Shown: positions 13,001-25,000 of the stretch, piece by piece
Layout: each line of letters begins with the position of its first letter
Numbering within the stretch: the first letter of the stretch is position 1
Position numbers and translations under genes: made by a program
Assembly: GCF_963678635.1 (NCBI RefSeq)
Contig: NC_087063.1
Span: 9,458,386 to 9,522,385, forward strand
Reading direction: 5' to 3'
DNA from: Symsagittifera roscoffensis
Taxonomy: Eukaryota; Xenacoelomorpha; Acoela; Convolutidae
DNA: 64,000 nt
Notes under the pieces: model-generated
Told to the model about the DNA's origin: nothing
What the model saw: the letters and a program-made list of their open reading frames with translations, nothing else
Database searches by the model: none

Positions 13001-16000
13001 CTAAGACAACTTATTCACGTTACTAAGGACCAAAATACGAGCTGTTGAACTTTTTAAGGAGAACCACTGTTGTGCCCCTGGTTCGGAACTACATGCAATG
13101 TTTTGGTTGTTTTTCGTAACTTAGTTATTTGCATTTCAAACCTTTTTATAGCTCCTCCGTTCTCCACAATTACACCCTTTCCCTTTCTGCTGGTGGCTAA
13201 CATCAAGTTCTTCCTGTTGGCCATAGCGATAGAGTCAGCACTGGATCTACTTCTCACTCTGTTTCTGAAGAAGTTCATCACTGCTGACTGAGTGCTGTCT
13301 TTGTGGGATTTATGCGACTCATTGCGCTGCACTGATGACGTTTGTGCTTCTAGAGCAAACCTCGCGTGGTGCTGTCCACTAACTGCAGATTTGTGTTTTG
13401 GAGTAACTTCAGCTGAGCTGCTTCCAGCGGCGTCTTTCGAATTCTGCATTCCCATATTACGCAGCGCTAAAAAAGTACAATCATCATCTTTAAAAATTAA
13501 TTCAACAAGCTATAGAAAAATCACGAGCTTAAATTTAATAATTAGGGTTCACATACAATTTCACACTCATGCATATGATGCAATTCACACACCATGACGA
13601 CCAGTTTGCTGACAATCTATTAACACACCATCTATATTTTGTCAAATTGAAGTTAACAACTTTCCCGGTGTTTCTTTACAACTTGAGAACGCAATAAAAT
13701 GACGACAATTATATTTGCGTATTACTTTTCGTATTATGGATAACTCACTAACTTATTCAGACAAATTCGCTAAATATAGTATTAGTCCCGGAAAATATTC
13801 CTTTAAGCATTACTAAAGAGCTCAAAATTATTGAGGTCAAAAATATCACTGAATAAGTGTTCCGACCACTTCGAAAAATTAAAAGTTTTTAATTTGACAT
13901 GACACTCGGTTCCGACTTACCATTAACGCATTTTTTAAATTAATTTCATAAACCTATTAATATAGTTTAAAAAATCAGTCTTCAAAACAGTCAGAAATAT
14001 TGTTTCTATTCTTCAATAGCCGAGAAACCAAATATTAATCGCATATGATGAAAGACTGTTAGCCTGTATAAGATTACTTCGGTTTGTATCGATACCCTTG
14101 ATTTCTAGACTGAGTAATTTAATGGCGAAATAACACAATTCGCTAAACCCTTGGGAAGGTCAGCAGCAATTGACTAATACTCTTGAAATCGCAGTAGCAA
14201 GTTTCAATCGTTAGACAGTGGTAAAGTATCAGCTATTCTAAAGCTCGACTAGCATATCAATTATTTAACGGTAACTTGTATCGTATAGCATAAACAAATC
14301 AAACCTGAGCATTTGCATCTACACTAGTTAACAAAATTAAACGCAAATTCAAGTTTTACTCTCTAAAAGGCCTAATTTGAAGACCACTTCGGACAATATT
14401 TATTTTGAATTTTAACAAAACTTTTACATCAAAGGACAGCAAATGCTCTAAAGTACCCTCTAGTAAAGTTTCAATTTTTAATTTGAACTATTTACACGTT
14501 TTTTCCGCGTCTGAAAAAGCCAGTTTTCATTATCCGCACTAAAAATTTTCACTTCGCGTGAAAAAGCCGGAATTAGTAAAACCTTCGACTATTTCTTTCA
14601 ATTTTCTCGCTGAGGTTTCACGTCGCATGAACATTTTTTACTCCGCTTATTCAGAAAAGAATTCTCTACGATGCAAAACTTAGTGCACATGAGGAAAACT
14701 GGCATTTTCAGACCCGGTTTATTTTGTTAAGTAATTGAAAACAAAATATTGTTGTTTCATGAAAGGCAGCTTTGATCGTTTGCAAAATTTTGTTTTAATT
14801 CCACATGAAAGTTGTCCAAAATCATCCTTGAAAACAGGTATTTTAGAGAAAAAATATGAATTTGCGCCTAATTTTGTCCACTAGTGTATTTCATTGCTAA
14901 TATCTAACATTGATATTTCGAACAATTGAGTCATGCATTATAACTAATTTTTTAACAATGTTTTCAAAAAATCAGAATTTTTTTGAACAAACTATACCTA
15001 ACCAAGAAAAACGAATAAGCTGATCATATAATCTATTCATGTGGCCACAATTTATTTAAAGAAACTTAATGTGCTCGAATTTCTCATAAGCAGGCAGACA
15101 TAAATATAACATTTACATTTTACACTGTTATAGTCAATCATATCAAATAATCAACAAAGATATACGTTTGCTGTGAAGGTAGCACAGAATGTTCCGACCA
15201 TATTCTCAAAAATACCGTTTTTTTTGCCTCCAAATTAGTGTTGTTTTTGAGCGTGGTATGATTAAAAGATCTAAAAATAACCTGAAATTTACATACGTTC
15301 GACAATCGCAGTAAAATGGGCAAATCACGCAACGGTTTTTGTCGAAAAATGACTAGAAAAAAAATAAAAAAAGTCCTTGGCTTATCTTTCAATAATAAGC
15401 CTGCTCGCTTGCTTTAATCGTTGGAAATTAGACTAAGACTCAAAATATTTATTTCAACCAATTTTTATCAAAATTGGGATATTTGGGAGATAATATGGGA
15501 AATTGGGATATATTTGGGATATCAAAATTGGGATATATTATATATCACTCGACTAATTCCGACGACTTTTTGTGGTTCCAAATTTTGCGTTAAAAATAAA
15601 AAGAAAAACAAAAAAAAAACAAACACACCCGAATGCAAAGTTCCTCCCCGTTTTCAATGGTCGGAACAATGAAGATTTTATTTCACCAATCTGTTTTCAA
15701 TAAAAAAAATTAGATTGAGCTAACTAAAATAACTTTCAGAAGGAGTGCATAAAAAACCGGGCTTCAACAAAACTAATTACACACAGAGGCGAATCTGTGT
15801 AAGGAGGCGAACACAAGCAACAAAAAAAGGCAAAAACAAAATCAACGAAATAGAAAACAGACAAGTAGAAAATACTTTAAAATCCAAGATATCGAACAAT
15901 ATTTATCAACTTATCAATTTCAAAGGAAACAAAAATTTCACCTTAAAGTTCTTCCCAATTCAAAACATAGCCAACATGCAGTCGAAAAAGTGTCCATGAA

Positions 16001-19000
16001 CGCTAGATTCAAAGTAAAAAATATATGGCGTTCCGGCTCCTTGCATTTCAAAAACAATAATCGATTAACTGTTTTATGGTAATGATAAATAAGTTTAATG
16101 ATAAAATAAAATAATCGATTTAGAGAAAACTGGATCAATATACAAAGTTTATCTTCCGCTGAAAAAACTTCCGCTAAAATTTAAAATCCACTTTGGAAAC
16201 TAAAATCCGTTAACGATTTTTCGCACCATTTCTGCTTTCATTATTGGAAAGCGGAACCTCCCTTCCTTGGAATAATGAATTTTAATTAAACTTGAAAAGA
16301 AACCAGAAGTTAATCCCGAGTAGATGAAAAATAGTCTGACAAATTAAATTTTTTTCCTCAATTATCACGACCTATAAAAGTGTCATCAATACAGCACCAT
16401 TGACACTTGAATCTTTTAAAACATTTTTTGAGAAAACTGGAATCGATAAATTTTTCAATACACAAGCAAAACAATAAAGTAAAACCCATTATTAAATTCA
16501 CATTAAGAATACCTTTAAATACACCTTAAAAAGAAATAGAAAAAAAAACTGTGAGCAATCGAATTTTAGGGTTATCAAATTTAACGTGTCTTTCCTGAAA
16601 AAAAAAAACAAATAAAAAATTCACCAAGACCAATACAAGTGAAAATCATTTCGCTCTTTTACAATTCAAAACTTTAACACTTTGTCTGGAATAATGTTCC
16701 ATTTGCGACAAACACATTTGACGGCGTTATCTGAAAATTCAAAAACAAATATCGAGCGTCAAACGAGCCAACAAAACATTTTTGTGAGATCGGGATGGTA
16801 GCATAAACATTATAATTATAAGCATTTGTTGCCTCCATATCATTTGTACTTGAAATGCTAAGAAAAATGAATTCATTGGGAACCCATTTACAACGTGATT
16901 CTTTTAAAGAAGTTGTTAACCGGAAAAACATTTATACTCCGATTTGATAACGATTGCTAATCGCAAGCGTAAAAAGCGCGGTCATTTAAAATGTTTAAAA
17001 GCTCAAAATATGTATTTACAACAGAAAATACAAGTAGATGAATCCTGTGAACAAACTATTTTACGGGGAAAAAATTGGTACACGGTTGCAACACACTTGC
17101 TCTCGCAAGTATAGATACAACCAAAAACAGACTTCTCAAAACCTTGCTTCAAAATTTTGAGAAGAGCTTCTCATACTACCTACAAAAACTGCTCATTCCT
17201 GAAAAACTGCTCATTCCAGTTTTTCATCAACTACTAAAAAAATTACGATGGAAAAAATTAAGGCAATGATATTGGTTTGCTGGTACTGTGGGCATCTGGA
17301 ACTGCGGCCACTTTTAGTGATTTGCTGGTACATCGGCCAACATGAATTTGTAGAGATACTGAAACTAAGCACAAAATCTGAACAACTCAAAATTGGATCA
17401 GTACATAAGACCATTACTCCCTTCGGGGTTTCGTAAAGTTACAATCCACTTTTGAAACTAAAAAGACGAAGCCAGAGAGCGCATACAGAGGGCAAATATC
17501 TTCCTTAATTGATGCCACAAACCAACCAGGTGAGGGACGTTTACGGTACTACTATGATAGAGTGGTCCCAAGAAAAAGCAATTATGATAGACAGCTCCCG
17601 CATTCATTTTGCATGGCATAATTTTGATAACTAATTTATGAATAAATTATTCATTTCAAACATCGCGCAGAATATGTTGAGTCAAGAAACAGTTCAGGTA
17701 AATAATTGCAATTACTATCTTATTTATATCAAGAATATGCTCGCTTCAACTTATTTTACGGTTTAACAACAATAACTGTTTTGATTTATTTGTCATCAAA
17801 CCTCAATGTTTACCTTTTCTGTGAATTTTCTATCTTAAAATGATGAGTGGGGAGGTTTTACGAAGTAACGAAACATAAACTGGTTTGAAAATATACAGTG
17901 ACATCTTTTCTGAATGTCTAAATCCTAATTACTAAACGCTTTCAGAGCCCCAGGTGTCTTATTCTCAAAGGACCTGGTTATTTTCAAGGGACCACTCTAT
18001 CATAGTAGTACCAAGTTGAAAAAAAGACCGAAAATTACATGAGCCAATCAAAGTTCAGCTCTCAAAAACTCGAAAAAAATGAGCATAACAATCAGTCGAT
18101 TTGGAAGAGTTTTAAGAACGCTGACTGACTGAAAGCTTTCGGGCATTCTGCCTTCTGTTGCGCGAACAGCCCCCGACAGATTATCGAAATTTGCTGAAAC
18201 AACTAGAAGACAATAAGTTGCTGCTCTGGTGAGAGGAACCTGATGAAATGAGGTTAGCTTAAGCAGCGTGTTCACTAAAACACCCTCAACTCAGTTGATC
18301 ATTTACATTAATACATACATAGCTGCTGATTCAACTGCTGTTATATCATTCAAAGGCTGCGAGTTATTTTAAAGGTTACATTTGTTAAAAAATGAGATAT
18401 TCATCGAACTAAGTAGAGCAGAATTCAAACAGTTTGGGTAAACTAGAGCAAGAATATGGGGGATCGGACAAACAAACAAACTAACACAATAAATAATGTG
18501 TTTATACATTGATAGATTATCTTTGCTCTGATCTGCTTTAATAAATAACTGCTGTTGTAGCGCTGGCGCTGTTATAATTGATAACAAATTTATTGTCCAA
18601 CTTGAATAATTCACATACCTTTAAATTGTCTAAAACCTTTGTTCCAGGTAATTTTTTTTTTCAAAAACAATTATGAAAACTTTCAATTCTCGATCTTATT
18701 ATTAAAAAAACATAAGAAATTGAATTGAAAGTCTGGCATGAACAAACATACCAAAGCAAAATCAAACAAATACACCTTAAAATTCTCCAAAAGCTGTATT
18801 TATTTCGTTGAGCAATAAACTTGATACCAACTGAACTGTAGCTAGCATTTAACAGCACAAGTATGATAATTGGGTCCATTGCATAAGTTAGTACGAGAGA
18901 TGGTCCCGCCATGTTTATTTAAGGTTTTTAAATGCAAGGAAACAAGTGTAGCTATGTTTCAATAAACTTAAGCGTCCAACTTTTTCGTTGAAGGACCCAT

Positions 19001-22000
19001 CTATATTTTAGGGACCAAATTATCATACTTGGGGTGAGTATTCAACTTACCAAGGATAGAGCGCATCTGCGTGAAGACTGAAGAAAAACACAGCACAGCT
19101 TAGAAAAAGCCAACAGGGTTAATTATTGCATAATAGAACCACACAAGACTTCTAGGTCGCACATAGACCAGCTAACCATATAAAACATCCGAAAATACAA
19201 GACAATTGCATAATAAAATTTATTTACACAGAGGCGAAACTGCACTTCGCAAACACAGACAAAAAATGACAAACAGGAGCTCTGAAACGCAAGAAACACT
19301 AGTTTAATTAAATGAGCTTCACTAAATTACCTTGGATTTAGAGCAATTTTTTTCCAAATGCGCCATAACGCCTTCCTATCTTCGAAGACTTGGCTCTATT
19401 AAAGCGGATACAACACTGGTGATTGAAACACCAATGCTATAATGCTATGCAGCTATTTTTACTCGAGTTATGTGAGAAAATTAAACTCGTAGTATAACAA
19501 GCGTTTTCTTGCAAATTATATAACAGTTACGAAGCTGCGCGAATTTCAACACAAATTACGTAACTTTTGGCTGGTTAATAAACTTTTTTTTTCGGATCGC
19601 ATACACTTCAGCTGGTTTATTCACACTTAAGTCTTCAAGTCGCCATGTCCTATCATCTTCTAATGAATGCTTTTGCACAATGCAATACCAAGTATATAAT
19701 TGAACAAATCAAAATAGATCACCCTAAAGCTCTTCAAAGTTCCAGAAATCTTTTACGATTGTCAGTTTGAATTTCCGATAAACTGACTCAATTTGAGAAA
19801 ACTGGGTCAAAGGGTAATTTTAGAATTCCGCAGCAAAATTTAAAATTAAATTTCTCTTAGAAGCTTAAATCATTCACGTTTTTTTCGCAAACAAAAACAA
19901 ACACGAACGCAGTGGTCAACTCAGCTGTTTTACCCTCAGCCGTTAGGTGAGGTATAAACTGTATAATTTCGATGTTCAAAGTCTATGCTTAATCGCTAAC
20001 TAAGAATTGGAATATGAAGAGATAGAGAGAGCAACTTAAATTCAGTTTGGAACGTTAAGTCTGGTCGACGCTGACCTCGAAGCATTTGAGATACGGCGTT
20101 TCATAATAACTAATACATATGTTGTTAGGTATAGATAGATACTTATTTAATACGCAGACTTCTATATGTATTATGTAATCAGTTAGGTTTATAATATGTA
20201 AACATTACCAACTGGTAGTTTTAGCACCTAATTCTACATTGTTTATAAAGGGATGTTTTACTACAATATCCGTATGGATAACATTTCCCTCCTTGCGAGA
20301 AATTGAGTTTTCAATTTAAGGATTTTCAAGATCCTCCGCCTGGCTTGTGGACTTTTGTGTATCTCCTTCTTTTTCCCTCTGAAAGGTCATGGAATTTCCT
20401 CTAATCGGGCTGATCGATTGCAGGAAATTCATAGCGTCCTCAAAGTCTTTACTGAAGGAGTCCTCTGTGATCTTTTGTTTGTCTAGTATGTAACGTGAGC
20501 TTGTGGTTCTTGGTGGTGTAGCGGTTGTGGTTGTTTCGCGGGCGTTTTCAGGCGTATCGTTACTCATAAGAACTTCTGTACACACTATTTCCTCTGACGT
20601 TGCCACTGATGGCGATAGGCATACTGTGGTCTCTTTGTCTATCGTGGTTTGTGCGTCGCATATGTCGATGGTATTGGAGGTGTTAGGTTCCTTTGATGTA
20701 ATGTCCTCCGTATTTGCATGTTCGATGGTTGCTACCATGCCTGACATATCTGTATTGGTAGATATGTTACCAATTGGAATTGCTTTGCCGAATTTTCCGG
20801 CTAACGTGCTTGTTCGTGCTCGCGTCGATCTTCGAATTTCCGGCGAGTTTGTTTCCGGTGTGGATTTTCGATCAATTCGTTTGGCTGCGGGTTGTTTACT
20901 TGGAGATGGGGTTTTATGGTCGAGCTCTATATCCGATGAAAGTGAAATCGAGGTGTCACAGTCGAATTCGATCGTTGCGGGGTCGGCTTTAGCTTTTTTC
21001 TTTGGGCTAATTGTTCTCCGTGGAACCGATTTTGCCGGGAGGCGTTGCGTTGCTGGTTTGCTGCTGTTGCGGGCATTCTTCTGATTTCTTGATGTAACTG
21101 TTGATAATAACTTTTGTGGGCCGAGAGCTCGTCTGTTGAGTGTTTGTTGTAGGACTTCCTGAGTGGATTTTGGAGGTGGTTTTCGGGGATTGTCGATGAT
21201 TTGTCTTCTGGTTTCTTTTGTGCCCCCATGCTAGGTGACTTTGGTCCTAAAATACGCGGTTTAGCTCTTGTTAGGTGTTTATAAGCGACAAAGTCCTTTA
21301 GTGCCGCTGGTCTACATTTACCATATACTCTTGGATCCGGTATGAATGCAAGACCGTCGTGTCTAATTAACCTAGGTTGCTTCCCGTCTTCCATTATCCA
21401 CGCAGTATGTGGGGAGTAATTCAATATTGCGCCATTTTTAATAATTTTGAATTGTGCCCCGAATGTTCCCGCATTTTTAGTTTTTCTCGCTATTGTTCCC
21501 GTTTTCCTAGCGACCTGTTCTAGACGTAGTCCTGTTTTAGGATCTATGGTATGTGCTGGACCCTTAAAACGGTCCTTCAGGAATACTAACGGAGCTCTGC
21601 GTAGATTTTCCTTTTCTTGTTTTGTTAGGAGTCTTATGGGGTTACGTGTTCTTACGTTTTCCAAGTTATTAGATTTTTCTTTTAGGAAAGCTTCCTGGAG
21701 TGATCTGGCTTCATAAGGTTTGTTTGATAAAGGTAGATGCGCACCTATTGGGAATTTCTGGAGTAGCCTCCGGTCGAATTCCTCATCACTACTGTCGAGT
21801 GTTACTGCATCCTTGTGTGTGCGTACATCCGGTTGGAGGTGTGCGCGTCGTTTTCCAGATGTTGTGGCTGTGTCATGATGAGCCTTGGTTGTGCTTTGTT
21901 CCGCGTTGTTTTTTTCTGGTGAAGCCGGGTTGAACGTCGGTTCTGGCACATATTGGTGATCGGATGTGGGCTTCTGCTTGTATTTGAGATCCAACTCGTC

Positions 22001-25000
22001 CTCGCTGTTGACTTCTCTGTTCCACATTGTTTCCGCCGACAACGCTGGTTTCGTTAGTACTTTTTCGTCTAAACATGACAGTTTCGTATTTTGCCACGAA
22101 AGGTTTGACAATTTTGACGATGTGCTAAGATTACTTAGGGGTGTATTAGCTTTTCTACCATAGTGAGATTCAAATGGTGTAACTTTTGTAGAAGTGTTAG
22201 GTGTAATACGGAGTGTTTTTATTAATTCAGCCACGTCTGATGCTAATTTATACGGACGATTTGATTTATCTATCTTCATAATTGCTAATCGCGATTTTAA
22301 TGTCCGTATGAGCCTTTCGACCATACCTATAGCTCGATGGTCGTCCACCGGTGCGAAAATCAGTTTTATGTTATGCGCTTTACAATAAATGCGGAACTTT
22401 TTGGCCCTGAAACCTTGTGCTTGGTCGCATCTGATCGCACGGGGTACGCCCTGGTTGACTATGTGGTTTTGCATAAAGCGGATGATTGTATCCGCTTTGT
22501 TATTGGTAACAACTTTTGCGTACGGAAAACGTGAGAAGCGATCGACACCCACCAATATGTAAACTTCCTTATCGTTTTCATCCGGTAAGGGTCCTGCAAA
22601 ATCCAATTGGATTTCTTCATTCGGTTCTACCACCGCGTCCAATGTTGAGTAGTGTTGTTTACCCGAGATAACTTTAAAGTTCTTACCCTTTTCCCGGCAG
22701 TTTTTGCAGTTTTGAGCAGTTGCCACAATGTCTCGGTGGAGGTACGGATACCACACATGTCTTGCAGCCTCTAGCATTCCACCTTGTCCTGGATGTGTGA
22801 GGTGTAATGCATCCATTTTGTTAGCTTCATCGTCATCCCTCATTGTTGTTCTTACTGCTGACGTGATTGTCGTAGCCAGTAGGTTGGCTGTTTTCTCGTT
22901 TACGAACGATGTTGGTGATCCTGTGTCGGCGATAAAAACGATGTTGTTTTTCCCCGAGCGCACCCGTATAAGGTGTCCTTTAAGATCTGTGTCAAGTAAT
23001 TGTTCTGCCCGTCTTGGTTCAAAATTTATCCAGTTTGTGGATGTATCGTCCGGATGGATTAGTTCCCACCCCGGGATAACGTCACCCGCTTGTAGATAAT
23101 TGACGTAGGCTGTCATATCGGTGCTTTGATGGTCTTGTTGTTGTTGATTCTCCTCTTGAATTGCGTTTACCTCGCTAGATTTACACAGTCTTGCGAAATG
23201 GCCCCTCTTGGTGCACTTGTTGCAAATTTTGTCACGCGCCGGACATTGGGCTAAATGAGTTGCTGAAAATGCATTTCCGCATTTGAAACAATCTTTCCTC
23301 TGTCCGGCCTTTTCCGAATAGTTCCTTGGCGTTTGTCCTCCTCTGCCGCGTCCCCCTCTCTGTTGAGATTTATATCCACCCCGCTTTTGGACGAAGTTTA
23401 CTGGTTCGGATTTTATATTCGGGAGTCCGGTATGACTATTTGAAGTTCCTTGTTTTCTTATGTAAACTTGGTTCTCGGGACCTTTTTCACGTTTTATTGC
23501 GTAGTCCAATGCTTGTGCGGGTGTTTTTGTTTCGGCGAGAAGGTCTTTTTGAACTTCGTCGTTTGACATATTTGCCGTAAATAGATCTCTGACTATTTCG
23601 GACTCCAGGCCTACATCGTTGCATGCCGTGCATTTGAAGTTTCCTTTTACCACAAGTTCCGTGAGTCCGCAGTGGAATTCTTCCAGGGATTCCGTTTTCC
23701 CCTGTTTGCGTGTAAAAGCTTCGTACCGATCGAATGTTACGTTGCGTTCTTTAACAAACAGTCGTGTTAGGAGTGTCCAAAATTCTTTGGTGGAGGTATC
23801 TTGAATTTTAAGATTTGGGTAATATTGTGTGAGTCGTCTTTGTCCCTCCGTCCCCAAACACAAATATATGTAACTTCGGCATTTGATATCGGCTTCCTCC
23901 CATGGTATGCCGTCGACGGTGGGACCGAGGTTATCCAAATGTTGACACTGATTCTCCCATGCTACACGTTTTTCTTGGTTACGTAGGTTTCGATCGCGTA
24001 TTTGTTTGTCTGTTTCCCCATCTATATTCAGTTCATAGCCTGGTTCTTGGGGTTTCCGAACAGCTGGAGGGTTGCGTAGGAGTTTGTTCAAATTCATCCC
24101 ATCTTTGGCGATGATGCCAAGAAACAGCTGCTGGTTCCATTTGTCCCACTCTACTGGTGGTTCCGCGGACGCTTTCTGCCAAAACGGCGTAATCCCCAAT
24201 GGGTTCTTGGTGAGTGCTGGCTGCGCCATGTTATACCCTCAGCCGTTAGGTGAGGTATAAACTGTATAATTTCGATGTTCAAAGTCTATGCTTAATCGCT
24301 AACTAAGAATTGGAATATGAAGAGATAGAGAGAGCAACTTAAATTCAGTTTGGAACGTTAAGTCTGGTCGACGCTGACCTCGAAGCATTTGAGATACGGC
24401 GTTTCATAATAACTAATACATATGTTGTTAGGTATAGATAGATACTTATTTAATACGCAGACTTATGTATTATGTAATCAGTTAGGTTTATAATATGTAA
24501 ACATTACCAACTGGTAGTTTTAGCACCTAATTGTACATTGTTTATAAAGGGATGTTTTACTACAATATCCGTATGGATAACATCAGCACAACCGAAAACA
24601 ATTGTCTTCGAACAACGAAACATAGTCAACATACTTGAAAAAGTGTCAAAAAACGCAGAAAAAAAACTGACTTCCGAAGAAAAAAATATTATAGCTATCC
24701 TAACCTAACTTGAGAAAACTAGATTTTTCAATCCTGTGGGAATCTTACAATCGTAAGACACTAGTAAAAAGTCGACTTTTTGGGACCTAAATCTTACGAA
24801 ACGTTCAAACAAGTGGACTTTTTGAGACCTAAATTAGACTAAAACTCAGAAATTTTGAACCAGCTTCTCTCGATACAGGGAGAACTTTCTGAAAATATTA
24901 AAGGCATTTGAATCACGCCAGCTAAATCTTTGAAACGAGACCTTTTCAGACCTATAATAGATTCAGCAGAAACAAAGCATAAGCAGAAAAATAATAGGCC

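Noticed and set aside
20316-20747. Independent 143-aa gene (possible env) after the polyprotein
   Set aside because: The frame is open well upstream of its ATG and continuous with the -1 product. It has no signal peptide or membrane segment, so it is treated as a polyprotein tail.
20503-21084. 193-aa plus-strand ORF and other plus ORFs in 20.5-24.3 kb
   Set aside because: Antisense shadows of the retroelement polyprotein, with no domain of their own.
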